64,000 nt of DNA, taken from positions 248,001 through 312,000 of the forward strand of contig CAWJIH010000004.1 in assembly GCA_963842975.1 (NCBI GenBank), read 5' to 3'. Within the stretch, counting starts at the first letter, position 1. Each line of letters starts with the position of its first letter. The stretch is from JACJWR01 sp963842975 (GTDB taxonomy: Bacteria; Actinomycetota; Actinomycetes; S36-B12; UBA10799). This document shows positions 41,498 to 49,963 of the stretch, in pieces. The translations under genes were made by a program, and so were the position numbers. Below the pieces are notes generated by a model. The model saw only the letters and a list, made by a program, of their open reading frames with translations, searched no databases and was not told where the DNA came from.

Positions 41498-42513
41498 ATG
41501 CCGACCTCGCCTCGTTGTCGAATCAATTCATCTATGCCGCGATGGGGGTCTACACCCTGGCAATGATCGCCTTCGCGGTGGCGCTGGCCGCGACCCGTGG
41601 GAATCCGACCCCAGTTGCTGCAGGCACTTCCGAGGTCACGCAGGCCCGAGCTGCGGTCGCAGTGGGCTCGCCGGGGGTGGATCCCGGGGTGGGTGGCGGA
41701 ACCTCCCTACCCACGTCGTCGGCGGGTGCGGCGCAGTCCCCGGTGCCGCTGCCGCCAGGGCGGCGGGCAGGAAACATCGCCATGTCGCTCACCTGGCTGG
41801 CCACCGGAATGTTGACGATTGGCGTGGTGCTGCGCGGATTCTCGGCAGGGCGGGTGCCCTGGGGCAACATGTACGAGTTCTCCATCACCGCGGCGCTCGC
41901 GGTGATCGTGGTGTTCCTGCTGATGTCGATCCGCCACGATCTGCGGTGGCTGGGTCTGTTCGTGGTGGGAGCGGTGCTGCTCACCCTCGGGCTCGCCGTC
42001 ACGGTGCTGTATACCGAGTCTGCGCAGTTGGTGCCGGCGCTGAAGAGTTGGTGGTTGGTGATCCACGTGTCGGCGGCGATCATCTGCGCTGGCGGTTTCA
42101 GCCTGGCGTTTGTTTTCTCCGGCGCATATCTGATTCGGGATCGCGCCGAGCGGCGCAGCGCGAATGGGGTCGCCTCCGGCTGGCTCAGTTCCAGGCTTCC
42201 AGCAACGGAGCGGTTGGACCGGATGGCCTACCAGGTGGTGGCATTCACCTTCCCGCTATGGACGTTCGCAGTGATTGCAGGTGCCATCTGGGCGGAGAAC
42301 GCCTGGGGTCGGTACTGGGGGTGGGACCCCAAGGAGACCTGGGCCTTCATCACCTGGGTGGTGTACGCCGGCTACCTGCATGCGCGCGCGACGTCAGGGT
42401 GGAAAGGCCGGCGGGCGGCCTGGATCGCGATTCTGGGCTTCGCAACGTTCATGTTCAACTACTTCGGCGTCAACATGCTGATGCCGGGGCTGCACTCCTA
42501 CGCTGGCGTGTGA
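41494..42513 (+). CDS. ccsA: Cytochrome c heme lyase CcsA (CcsB)
   Basis: A 339-residue polytopic protein, the heme-presenting half of system II. The WWD motif is seen as WGRYWGWDPKETWAFITWVV. Conserved histidines that hold heme lie in SWWLVIHVSAAIICAGG and YAGYLHARAT. The ATG at 41494 overlaps the resB stop (ATGA). A Gly/Pro-rich cytoplasmic loop of about 60 residues follows the first helix. It closes the heme and cytochrome c run that began at hemA. No cytochrome c structural gene is in this window. Confidence 0.93.
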   Translation: MNADLASLSNQFIYAAMGVYTLAMIAFAVALAATRGNPTPVAAGTSEVTQARAAVAVGSPGVDPGVGGGTSLPTSSAGAAQSPVPLPPGRRAGNIAMSLTWLATGMLTIGVVLRGFSAGRVPWGNMYEFSITAALAVIVVFLLMSIRHDLRWLGLFVVGAVLLTLGLAVTVLYTESAQLVPALKSWWLVIHVSAAIICAGGFSLAFVFSGAYLIRDRAERRSANGVASGWLSSRLPATERLDRMAYQVVAFTFPLWTFAVIAGAIWAENAWGRYWGWDPKETWAFITWVVYAGYLHARATSGWKGRRAAWIAILGFATFMFNYFGVNMLMPGLHSYAGV

Positions 42514-42552
42514 GGCGGGACTTGCTGCCAGCGGGAGGGTGACGGGAAAGTG

Positions 42553-42852
42553 CTAAGAGGAAGCGGGCGGCGCGTTATCGTCATCGGGACGCGGGGGGCG
42601 CTTGGCTAGGTCGCGTAAGAATTCGATGTCGTCATCGGGCGCAGACATCTGCGCCACCGAGCCCTTCTTCATGCGAGCAGGCCGGCCCAGGAGGAACCAC
42701 AGCACTGCTCCGACCACAGGCAGCAGCAAAACCGCCAACGCCCACAAATATTTGGGGCCTCGTTGGGTGGTGTGGGCAGGGGTCAAGAGCACGTCGATGA
42801 AGGCATACACGATTACCGCTAGCGGTATCACCATGATGATCAGTCGTCCCAC
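42553..42852 (-). CDS. PLDc_N-type small membrane protein
   Basis: A 99-residue protein starting at GTG 42852. Two helices, LIIMVIPLAVIVYAFIDVLL and YLWALAVLLLPVVGAVLWFL, flank the motif TPAHTTQRGPKYLW, and LGRPARMKKG follows. This is the phospholipase D N-terminal membrane-anchor domain, common as a separate small protein in actinobacteria without a PLD catalytic part. The tail is acidic and Pro-rich (PRPDDDNAPPASS). It is convergent with ccsA, 39 bases away. Function is unknown. Confidence 0.82.
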   Translation of the reverse strand: MGRLIIMVIPLAVIVYAFIDVLLTPAHTTQRGPKYLWALAVLLLPVVGAVLWFLLGRPARMKKGSVAQMSAPDDDIEFLRDLAKRPPRPDDDNAPPASS

Positions 42853-42891
42853 ACCCCTAGGGTACGTCGGTGAGTCGGGCGGGGAAAGTCG

Positions 42892-43299
42892 GTGCGTACG
42901 CTTGGGGCGTGTCGAGTGAGGAGTCTGAACTTCCAACGCACGCAGTCTGCGCCCGCGGACGAGGAATCCGCCGCAGCCTCACACACCTCCGACCGGGAGA
43001 ATCCGGGGGAAGGCCCAACCGAGGCAGCGCCCGACGCCCTAGCAGCGGGGCCCGCACACCCGGTGATGCTTTACACCCTGGCCAGGGTTGCGCTGCTGGC
43101 CGTGACCGCGGGGTTGCTCTACCTGCTCGGCGCCCGTTCGTGGCTACTCCTGGTGTTGGCACTACTTGTCTCGGGACTGCTTTCTTTCATCTTCCTCGGC
43201 AAACTGCGCGACGCGATGAGTGTCCGGATGGATCGGCGCCTGACTGCGGCTCGGGCGCGGCGGGAAGCCGCGGCTCGAGCCGAAGACGATTTGTACTAG
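42892..43299 (+). CDS. DUF4229 family membrane protein
   Basis: A 135-residue protein with two transmembrane helices (about 60-80 and 85-105): TLARVALLAVTAGLLYLLGA and LLLVLALLVSGLLSFIFLGK, followed by LRDAMSVRMDRRLTAARARR, typical of DUF4229. The 55 residues before them are acidic and low-complexity, so the start is unsure: GTG at 42892 or at 42916 are both possible. It is divergent from the PLDc_N gene. DUF4229 proteins have no assigned function. Confidence 0.72.
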   Translation: MRTLGACRVRSLNFQRTQSAPADEESAAASHTSDRENPGEGPTEAAPDALAAGPAHPVMLYTLARVALLAVTAGLLYLLGARSWLLLVLALLVSGLLSFIFLGKLRDAMSVRMDRRLTAARARREAAARAEDDLY

Positions 43300-43314
43300 C
43301 CGGTGATGCTGGGA

Positions 43315-43929
43315 TCAGGCGCCGCGTCCAGCTTGCAGCCAGCCCGCAACGGTGATTGCTCGCGTCACCATGTGGCTCACCGCGGCGCGCTCCTCCTCGG
43401 CAACAGGGAAGGCCCCTTGCGTCGAAATGTGTGATGCGCCGTAGGGGTTGCCGTCGTTGAACTTCACCGCAGGGTCGGTGTAGCCGGGTGGCACCAGGAT
43501 GCCGCCGAAGTGATAAACGGAGTTGTAGAGGGCCAGTAGAGTCGTCTCTTGCCCGCCGCGCTTGGTGGCCGTTGACACGAAGCCGACGTATACCTTGTCG
43601 GCCAATTTGCCCTTGGCCCACAGCGGACCGAGGCTGTCGATGAACTGCTTCAACTGGGCGGCCACGTTTCCGTACCGGGTCGGGGTGCCGAACACAACGA
43701 CATCAGCCCAGTCGACATCATCGGGGGTCGCAAGGTCGACATGTGCGGTGGCTTTCGCATGCGCAGCCCACGCCCCATTCGCCTCGATCGCCTCCGGCGG
43801 CGCTAGCTCCGCAACCTTGCGCAGGCGCACCTCGGCGCCGGTGGCTTGCGCGGCTTCCTCGGCCGTGATGGCCATGTCGTGCACCGAACCGGTGGCGGAG
43901 TAGTAGATGATCGCGACCTTGACGCTCAT
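43315..43929 (-). CDS. wrbA: NAD(P)H:quinone oxidoreductase (WrbA)
   Basis: Flavodoxin-like quinone reductase of 204 residues. VAIIYYSATGSVHDMAITA forms the FMN phosphate loop, WADVVVFGTPTRYGNVAAQL and STATKRGGQETTLLALYNSV are WrbA-specific, and VPPGYTDPAVKFNDGNPYGA follows. Two-electron reduction of quinones prevents semiquinone radicals. Its 3' end meets the DUF4229 gene, and it lies 32 bases upstream of the RNA methyltransferase region on the minus strand. Confidence 0.92.
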   Translation of the reverse strand: MSVKVAIIYYSATGSVHDMAITAEEAAQATGAEVRLRKVAELAPPEAIEANGAWAAHAKATAHVDLATPDDVDWADVVVFGTPTRYGNVAAQLKQFIDSLGPLWAKGKLADKVYVGFVSTATKRGGQETTLLALYNSVYHFGGILVPPGYTDPAVKFNDGNPYGASHISTQGAFPVAEEERAAVSHMVTRAITVAGWLQAGRGA

Positions 43930-43961
43930 GGTTGTCCTTTGCGGCTCACAATGCTCCGGCG

Positions 43962-44591
43962 TCAGCCTTGCGGTTGACGGTGCTGCAGCGCCCAGGCGAA
44001 CATCGCCACCGCCCCGGCCGCCGACGCGTTGATGGATCGGGTAGATCCGTACTGCGTGATCGCCAACACCTCATCACAGATCGCCACTGCCTCGTCGGAG
44101 AGCCCGGGGCCCTCTTGGCCAAAGAGCATGGCGCAGGAACGCGGTAGCGCGGCGGTCTCGAGGGGGGTGCTGCCGGTGATGTTGTCGATCCCGATGATGC
44201 GCAGGCCGGGCTCGTCCGGGCGTCCCGGTCCGCCCGGGTTGCGAGCCCAGGCCGCGAAGGCAGCGAGGTCGGGGTGGTGATGCACATGCAGGTAGCGGTC
44301 GGTGACCATGGCGCCACGGCGGTTCCAGTCTCGACGGCCCACGATGTGCACACCGGCGACGTTGAAGGCATTCGCGGAACGCACGATCGACCCGATGTTC
44401 AGATCGTGCTGCCAGTTCTCGATCGCCACATGCAGCGGGCTGCGGTCAGCGTCGAGGCGGGCCCGAATCGCCTCAACTGTGAGGTACCGGAAGGAGTCGC
44501 CGACATTGCGGCGGTCGCCTTCGGCTAGGAGTTGGATGTCCCACTCCGGGCCAGTTGGCCAGGGCTGCGGATGTGGCCCAACCCCGACCAC
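43962..44591 (-). CDS. SpoU/TrmH-family RNA 2'-O-methyltransferase
   Basis: A 209-residue SPOUT methyltransferase. The knot motifs are present: ENWQHDLNIGSIVRSANAFN (motif 1), SCAMLFGQEGPGLSDEAV (motif 2) and YGSTRSINASAAGAVAMFAW (motif 3). It would methylate a ribose 2'-OH of a tRNA or rRNA; target unknown. The first codon GTG at 44591 shares one base with the stop of the upstream TPR gene (TAGTG), so the two are translationally coupled. Confidence 0.88.
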   Translation of the reverse strand: MVGVGPHPQPWPTGPEWDIQLLAEGDRRNVGDSFRYLTVEAIRARLDADRSPLHVAIENWQHDLNIGSIVRSANAFNVAGVHIVGRRDWNRRGAMVTDRYLHVHHHPDLAAFAAWARNPGGPGRPDEPGLRIIGIDNITGSTPLETAALPRSCAMLFGQEGPGLSDEAVAICDEVLAITQYGSTRSINASAAGAVAMFAWALQHRQPQG

Positions 44592-46129
44592 TAGAAGCCG
44601 CTGTCCGTAATTCCGGAGGATCCCGGCGTACGCACTGAGGAGTCCACTTCGGGACGCAAACCGCGCATCGACAACAAGTCCTCGCTGCGCACCCGACGCG
44701 CGGAGTCCTCGGGGAGGAAGTGACTACTCAGCGCAGTGGCTCGTTCCGAATCGCCAGCCGCCAAATACAGCGCAACTGCGTGTGCGAGGTCGCGATCCGC
44801 CTCGGCGCTGGCGGTCCGGGCCCGCCACCGCAACTCGTAGAGTCGGGCGTGCATCTTCGGATCGTTGTGCGCAGCCGGCATCTGCAGAGCGGCGTCGACG
44901 GTGTCCAGGGCCTCTTCATTCAGCCCGTTTGCCAGCAGAGTCATGGCAAGAACCCCTTGATGGCGCACGGCGTCGATCGAGTCGATCCGAACCTCGTGAG
45001 CCGCCAGATGGGAATACACGACCGTCAGCGCTTCGTCCTGGGCTCCCAGTTCCAGCAGCGCCTCGGCGAGCAGTGCGGCGTGGTCGAGGGCGAGGACCGA
45101 TTCGCCGGCGTCGGTGGCTCGGGACAAGGACTCCCGCGCGACAGCGGCAGCCTCCCCCGAACGTCCGGTGGCCAGGAACAATTCGGTACGAGCCCGATCG
45201 GTGAGCACCACGTAGTCGTCGGCTCCCATCGCGTCAAAAATGGATCGGGCACCCTGGTAGAGGCTTTCCGCAGCCGTTTCGTCGTGCAGCGCGCGCAATG
45301 CGTGGCCCGCCTCAAGATCGCACCTGGCAACCCCGATGAGGTTCTCGTCGGCCTGATAGGCAGAACGCGAATCACGCAGATGTTCGAGCGCTTCGGTGTG
45401 GTGGCCGAGGATGCGCAGTGCCAGTCCAAGTCGCAGGCCGGCGTAGCCTCGCGCCACCTCGTCGGTGCCCACTCGAGCGATGTCCAAACATGAGCGCAGC
45501 AGCGGCAGAGCCTCCGGGGTACGACCCTGCTGGATCAAGGCCTCCGCCGCGGCATCGTCAGCCCAGGCGACATGCTGGGCTGAACGCGCTTGCCGGAAGG
45601 CGGCGCGGGCGCGGGTGAAACATTCCTCGGCCAAACCTCGGGTGCCAGTGATCGAATTCGACTCGGTGTTGATGTAGGCGGCTCCCATCGACATATGCAC
45701 CCGACCGGCGCTGAGGTGGTCCGCTTCCGACTCGAACAGTGCCAGCGCAGTACGCCAGTGCTCCACTGCCGAGTCCAAATCCGCAAGCGCGGCGTAACCA
45801 TCCGCAGCACGCTGGGTGGCCAGTGCGACATCGCCCTGGGCCCCCATCGCGCCGAAGTATTGCGCGGCCGACAGGAACCCCGAGACGGCCTCATCGAATC
45901 GTTCGAGTTCCATCAGCCCTTGGCCCTGGTTGAATCGGGCGTAGGCAGCGAGGCGGTCGTCACCTGCGGATTCGGAGGCTTCGGCTGCGGCCTCTACGAG
46001 GGTTTCGAACTGGATCATGTCGTTGCGGTGGTAGCAGCGATCAGCCAATTCCAGCAGGATCTCGCCGCGGCGTTGCCCGTCGGCCTCAGTTAGCTCGCTC
46101 CACAATTCCTCATCGGATAGTTCCGTCAT
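44591..46129 (-). CDS. TPR-repeat protein
   Basis: A 512-residue protein built of helical tetratricopeptide-like repeats over nearly its whole length, for example ARFNQGQGLMELERFDEAVS, HVAWADDAAAEALIQQGRTP and YAGLRLGLALRILGHHTEAL. It lacks a signal peptide or membrane segment, so it is a cytoplasmic scaffold. The start is the ATG at 46129, after GGGGAGG; an earlier in-frame codon at 46144 was rejected. It is coupled to the methyltransferase gene by a one-base overlap, which may point to a shared complex. The C-terminus is Ser-rich and disordered. Confidence 0.85.
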   Translation of the reverse strand: MTELSDEELWSELTEADGQRRGEILLELADRCYHRNDMIQFETLVEAAAEASESAGDDRLAAYARFNQGQGLMELERFDEAVSGFLSAAQYFGAMGAQGDVALATQRAADGYAALADLDSAVEHWRTALALFESEADHLSAGRVHMSMGAAYINTESNSITGTRGLAEECFTRARAAFRQARSAQHVAWADDAAAEALIQQGRTPEALPLLRSCLDIARVGTDEVARGYAGLRLGLALRILGHHTEALEHLRDSRSAYQADENLIGVARCDLEAGHALRALHDETAAESLYQGARSIFDAMGADDYVVLTDRARTELFLATGRSGEAAAVARESLSRATDAGESVLALDHAALLAEALLELGAQDEALTVVYSHLAAHEVRIDSIDAVRHQGVLAMTLLANGLNEEALDTVDAALQMPAAHNDPKMHARLYELRWRARTASAEADRDLAHAVALYLAAGDSERATALSSHFLPEDSARRVRSEDLLSMRGLRPEVDSSVRTPGSSGITDSGF

Positions 46130-46153
46130 AGCGCCTCCCCCCATCCGATCGGG

Positions 46154-46843
46154 TCATGCATCGAGTGTAGCCGCGGGTTGCCGCACCAGGGCTAGTCCAG
46201 AAGGTGCCAGCTCTACCACGCTCAATGTCATCATTATGCCTGCTACGCAGGCCAGCAGGGCAGCGATTCGAGGCTCTGTGAGCAGGCCCGAGAACGAGAA
46301 GGCGATGGCCGCACCGGCGATCTCGCCGCCAGTGGCCATGGCGGTGAACCAAAACGCGCGTTTGCGTGATCCGCCGCTTGCCAACACCGGCGCACTCACT
46401 GCTATGCCTTCGGGGATGTTGTGCAAGGCCACCGCCAACGCAGTAACGAGTCCAGCCGGCCAGGAGAGCAGCGCGGCCGCCATTGGGGCTGCACCTTCGG
46501 GCACATTGTGCAGACCGATGGCAATGGCCACCAGTAGCGCGCTGCGACCCAACCGCGAACCGCCGACTTCGAAGAATTCGGCGATGTAGTGCATCCCGAC
46601 GACCAACGCCGCGCCCACAACTACCCAACCACCGACGGCAAAGACACTCAGGCCACCTTCAACTGCCGATGGCAGCAACTCCAGCGAACTAATCAGGATC
46701 ATTGCCACTGCGGCGATGAGAATCGCCCAGCCGAACACTCTGGGTGACCAATCTCTTCGGCTCGCGGCAAGCGCCCAGCCGATCATTGTGGCCAGCGCAG
46801 CAGCCGACGCCAACGCGAAGGCAGCTAGCGGAGACGCACTCAC
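46154..46843 (-). CDS. ZIP-family metal transporter
   Basis: A 229-residue transporter with eight hydrophobic segments. The binuclear metal site of ZIP proteins is visible twice: AIAIGLHNVPEGAAPMAAAL in TM4 and ALAVALHNIPEGIAVSAPVL in TM5. It is expected to import zinc or another divalent metal. Its start (ATG 46843) lies downstream of a strong terminator that ends the neighbouring gene on the same strand, so it is probably on its own transcript. The TPR gene starts 25 bases after its stop. Confidence 0.88.
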   Translation of the reverse strand: MSASPLAAFALASAAALATMIGWALAASRRDWSPRVFGWAILIAAVAMILISSLELLPSAVEGGLSVFAVGGWVVVGAALVVGMHYIAEFFEVGGSRLGRSALLVAIAIGLHNVPEGAAPMAAALLSWPAGLVTALAVALHNIPEGIAVSAPVLASGGSRKRAFWFTAMATGGEIAGAAIAFSFSGLLTEPRIAALLACVAGIMMTLSVVELAPSGLALVRQPAATLDA

Positions 46844-46900
46844 GGCCCAACGTTACCTAGGGAGTGAATCCCGGCCGCCAGCCGACACCGCACGCCGAAC

Positions 46901-46947
46901 AACGAGGCCGGTACGGGCTGTGGTTCACAACCCGTACCGGCCTCGTT
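46901..46947 (-). terminator. Hairpin with 17-bp perfect stem
   Basis: AACGAGGCCGGTACGGG and its exact complement CCCGTACCGGCCTCGTT surround a 13-base loop. It lies just past the 3' end of the secreted DUF5666-like gene on the minus strand and before the ZIP gene. A clear T-run is lacking on either side, but the stem is very stable. Confidence 0.75.
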
Positions 46948-46972
46948 GCAGGGACTGCCTGAGGAATCAGGA

Positions 46973-47596
46973 TCAGCCTTCCTGGGTGGGCGATTCATTC
47001 TGGTCGCGCTCGGCCATTCGCTGCTCCATCTCGGCTCGCCGCTCGGCCATCTTCTGTTCCATTTCGGCGGCGTCCGCTGGCGACAGCGCGCCGATCATCT
47101 TCGCGGTCGCGGACTCGCCGTTGATTGATCCGGCGACCATCGCCTGGTAGCCCACTGCGATGTCGGCGACCGAGGCGTCGTCACCCCTGCCAACATGGAC
47201 CTTGGTGTCAGCGTTGATCGCGTAGGTTTGGGTGAAGCCGTCAGCCGCACGAACAGTGATCGACTCCGCTGAGATCTCCGTCACCTCGCCGCGCACGGCA
47301 CGCACCCGTTCGGTGGTTCCGTCTTCGTTCTCCACCGTCGCCTCGCCGTGCAAAACGTCGCCGCCGAAGCCACCGAGCATCCCGCCGCGCTTACCGTCCC
47401 GACCATGGTCACCGCCACCGTCTGGGCCGCGCTGGCCGCCCATTCCGCCGCGCTCCGATTCGGTGCTCGAACTGGCGCTGGGTGCTGGTGTGGGATCGGC
47501 TGCGAAGGCCACACCGGTGAGGATTGAGGCGCCAAGCGCACCTGCCCCCACGAGAGCGGCAGCCTTGGCAAACCGGGTTCCGGATTCCTTGTTCAT
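46973..47596 (-). CDS. Secreted DUF5666-like protein
   Basis: A 207-residue exported protein. The signal peptide runs to about residue 32 (KAAALVGAGALGASILTGVA, then FAADP). A Gly-rich linker follows (GGMGGQRGPDGGGDHGRDGK). Residues about 105-165 contain VRGEVTEISAESITVRAADG and INADTKVHVGRGDDASV, a small beta-barrel typical of DUF5666. The end is a charged helix (AEMEQKMAERRAEMEQRMAE). The ATG at 47596 follows GAAAGGGA. Function is unknown; this type may bind metals or wall polymers, which I cannot confirm. Confidence 0.75.
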   Translation of the reverse strand: MNKESGTRFAKAAALVGAGALGASILTGVAFAADPTPAPSASSSTESERGGMGGQRGPDGGGDHGRDGKRGGMLGGFGGDVLHGEATVENEDGTTERVRAVRGEVTEISAESITVRAADGFTQTYAINADTKVHVGRGDDASVADIAVGYQAMVAGSINGESATAKMIGALSPADAAEMEQKMAERRAEMEQRMAERDQNESPTQEG

Positions 47597-47727
47597 GAGT
47601 CTGTCCCTTTCGTGATGGCCGATCCGGAAGCCCCGGATCTGCCCCCACACTCACACCTAGGTGTGCGATCCGAATTAGACAAGTGTCAGCGGAATGTAAG
47701 TGACTTCCGGGGCCGGCAACGGCGCAC

Positions 47728-48135
47728 GTGAATCACGCCACCATGACAGACCGGGGGGTGCAGCCTCATGCCAACGAGGCGCACCCTAGAGGGGTGAGCA
47801 GAATCAGAAGCAAGATCAGCAAAGAGGCGACGGCGTTTGGTGCCGCCGCGGTGCTGGTTGTTGGCTCCCTGCTTCTCGGTCAGCAAGCGGCGACCCCAAA
47901 CGGTGCTCCGACCCCGGTTTTGGTCCGTGACAATGGGGCGAACACGGTGGTGGCAGTCAACTCCGAATCAGCCACGAGCGCCGAAGCCGCCTGGAATGCC
48001 ACATCGCTACGCACGCTTCCCGGGTCTGTCTTGGTGCTTCCTCCGGTGTCGGCCAACGCATGCGCCGGGACCGAAGTAGTGGCGGCACGAGCGGCCCCAG
48101 CGATTGCCGAGCATAGCCCAGTGCGCCGCAACTGA
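47728..48135 (+). pseudogene. Hypothetical membrane-anchored protein, 5' part
   Basis: Encodes one membrane helix (FGAAAVLVVGSLLLGQ) followed by an extracytoplasmic region with ANTVVAVNSESATSAEAAWN and VSANACAGTEVVAARAAP. The start could be GTG 47728, ATG 47743 or GTG 47794 (RIRSKISKEATAFG), the last being nearest the helix. The frame stops at 48135, but the next frame is open from 48080 to 48490 with the same composition, so one longer protein (about 230 residues) split by a one-base shift between 48080 and 48135 is likely. No family was recognised. Confidence 0.5.
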
Positions 48136-48490
48136 CCCCAACGCCGAAGGCTCCCCGTTGGAAACTATGGCCGCCGCCGTGGCCGCGAGTAAAGGGAGGA
48201 TCGGTTCGTTGGTGCTGCTAGGCGGTGGGTGGACGCAGGTGTCGCCCGTGGCGATCGATCCAGCGAAGATGGGCAGCCCAATCGAGGTAGCCCTAGCCAT
48301 TGAAGGCGCGAAAGCAGCTGGCGAAATCCCGGACATGACCGGGATCGATGTGGTGCTGGCGGGACCGCCGCCTGCGCCAGAGGTGCGCCGAGTGTGGGAC
48401 CAGTATCTTGCGGCGGCGGGGGCTGCCTCGGTGGAGTGGGCAGTGAGTCGGGCGTCTGCGACACCGCAAGCGACGAATGCTCTGAGTTAG
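48104..48490 (+). pseudogene. Hypothetical protein, 3' part after frameshift
   Basis: Continues the protein above in the next frame. The frame is open from 48080. It contains CAATDPNAEGSPLETMAAAV, then GRIGSLVLLGGGWTQVSPVA and MTGIDVVLAGPPPAPEVRRV, a regular alternation of strands and helices like a small Rossmann-like domain. The only nearby start codon is a TTG with no ribosome binding site, so this is not an independent gene. Its end is convergent with the nagZ-like gene. Confidence 0.5.
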
Positions 48491-48510
48491 TAGCTTGCGG
48501 TGTGGCTCAC

Positions 48511-49728
48511 TCAGGGTCGGCCGCAGGGAAGTGCGCTCAAGCTACGGATCGCGGAGTTCACCAACTGTTGGCGTTTGTTGGCGTCGTCGCCAGCCCAGGT
48601 CGCTAGCGCCTCAACGGACCCCCAGTAGTCGTTTGCACCCGAAACCAATGCCATATCGGCACCGGCCGAAATGGCGCTCACTACGGCATTCGGCACGCTC
48701 AGCCGGTCGGTGATCGCCTTCATTCCCGACAAATCGTCGGTGATGACGGGACCGGTGAATCCGGTTTCCTCCCGGAGTGCCTGATACGCCGCCGGATCTA
48801 CTGATGTGGGTGATTCGGGATCGAACGACAGCCCCGGCACGACCAGGTGTCCCATCATCACCATCCACGGCCCCGGCCGGGAAAGGAGTTCGGTGTAGAT
48901 CGGCACGTCGCGTGCCTTGAGCACATCCCACGGGTCGGTGGTGGCGATTTCCAGATGGGAGTCCCCGTCAGCCGAGCCGTGCCCGGGGAAGTGCTTGAGC
49001 ACCGGAAGGACGTTGTTGTCTCGCAGACCGTCGGAGAAGGCCCCCGCATACGTGATCACGGTGGCCGGATCGCTGCCGTAGGAGCGCACACCCACGATCG
49101 GACTGCCAAGGTCAAGGTCCACTAGGGGGGCATAGTCGACGTTGATGCCGTAGTACTGCATTGCTCCGGCGCGGTCGGCTGCCATTGCGCGGACCTGCTC
49201 GGGGCTCATGGTGGTGGCCTGTTCCCGGGGCGAGGGCATCAGCCCGAGCAGGTTCGCGTGGTCGGACACCGGGCCACCCTCGTAGTCGACCGCGACGTAG
49301 GGCACAGGGTTGGTCGGGAAGGCGGGGTTGCTGGTGCGGAAGAACCCCGCGTTGAGGCCGGTGGATCCGTCCGGGATGAACACGCCACCGACACCCGGTG
49401 AGAGCCAATTCGGCCAGCCGCCGCTGCCGTCGAAGCCGGGAACAACCAGGAACTGGGCAAGCTGTTGAGTGCTCCACGAAGCCGGGTTCGGACAACTCGC
49501 GGGGACCGTCAGCGCGGCGGCCGGATTCGCTTCCGCCGCCCCCGGCGGCACCAGCGGGGCGGTTCCGCCCGCTGCCATGTCGGGTTCGGGGACTAGCGCT
49601 TCGCCCTCAGGTGCGGCGGCGGTGGCGACGGCGGGGTCCGATCCACGGTCGCCGGCACTGCCCGCAAGGAACCCCGCAACGAGCGCGAAGGAACCCAAAC
49701 TCGCGCCTAACCAAATGAATCGACTCAT
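48511..49728 (-). CDS. nagZ: GH3 beta-N-acetylhexosaminidase (NagZ-like)
   Basis: A 405-residue exported glycoside hydrolase family 3 enzyme. The N-terminal 30 residues include a hydrophobic stretch (LGASLGSFALVAGFLAGSAG), followed by an Ala/Pro-rich linker. The catalytic domain shows LPVLKHFPGHGSADGDSHLE, the NagZ-type His/Asp acid-base loop, and GPVITDDLSGMKAI with the nucleophile Asp. It would remove GlcNAc from muropeptides outside the cell. The ATG at 49728 was chosen over a frame start at 49821 that lies within the intergenic region. A terminator-like hairpin sits upstream, between it and the potassium genes. Confidence 0.88.
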   Translation of the reverse strand: MSRFIWLGASLGSFALVAGFLAGSAGDRGSDPAVATAAAPEGEALVPEPDMAAGGTAPLVPPGAAEANPAAALTVPASCPNPASWSTQQLAQFLVVPGFDGSGGWPNWLSPGVGGVFIPDGSTGLNAGFFRTSNPAFPTNPVPYVAVDYEGGPVSDHANLLGLMPSPREQATTMSPEQVRAMAADRAGAMQYYGINVDYAPLVDLDLGSPIVGVRSYGSDPATVITYAGAFSDGLRDNNVLPVLKHFPGHGSADGDSHLEIATTDPWDVLKARDVPIYTELLSRPGPWMVMMGHLVVPGLSFDPESPTSVDPAAYQALREETGFTGPVITDDLSGMKAITDRLSVPNAVVSAISAGADMALVSGANDYWGSVEALATWAGDDANKRQQLVNSAIRSLSALPCGRP

Positions 49729-49860
49729 CGCCTTGCCCTCGGATTTTCCCTCCCTATCCGACCAGAAGACACGAGGCCCAGAGTCGGCCTGCGCATGCTT
49801 GTGGGCGTTGGTGAGGGGCATCGCGCCATTATCGCCGGATAGGGGGTGCTATGGGCTGAG

Positions 49861-49901
49861 GCCCGCCGAGGAAGTGTGACGTGATCGACTTCTCGGCGGG
49901 C
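49861..49901 (-). terminator. Hairpin after the KtrA-like gene
   Basis: GCCCGCCGAGGAAG pairs with CTTCTCGGCGGGC with one bulged G, around a 14-base loop. It lies downstream of the RCK gene on the minus strand and upstream of the nagZ-like start. Confidence 0.65.
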
Positions 49902-49963
49902 CGCCCAGCCGGGAAGTCCAAGGCATTCTTGCTTCGGACCATGTCTGAATTCACCTACCTCGG

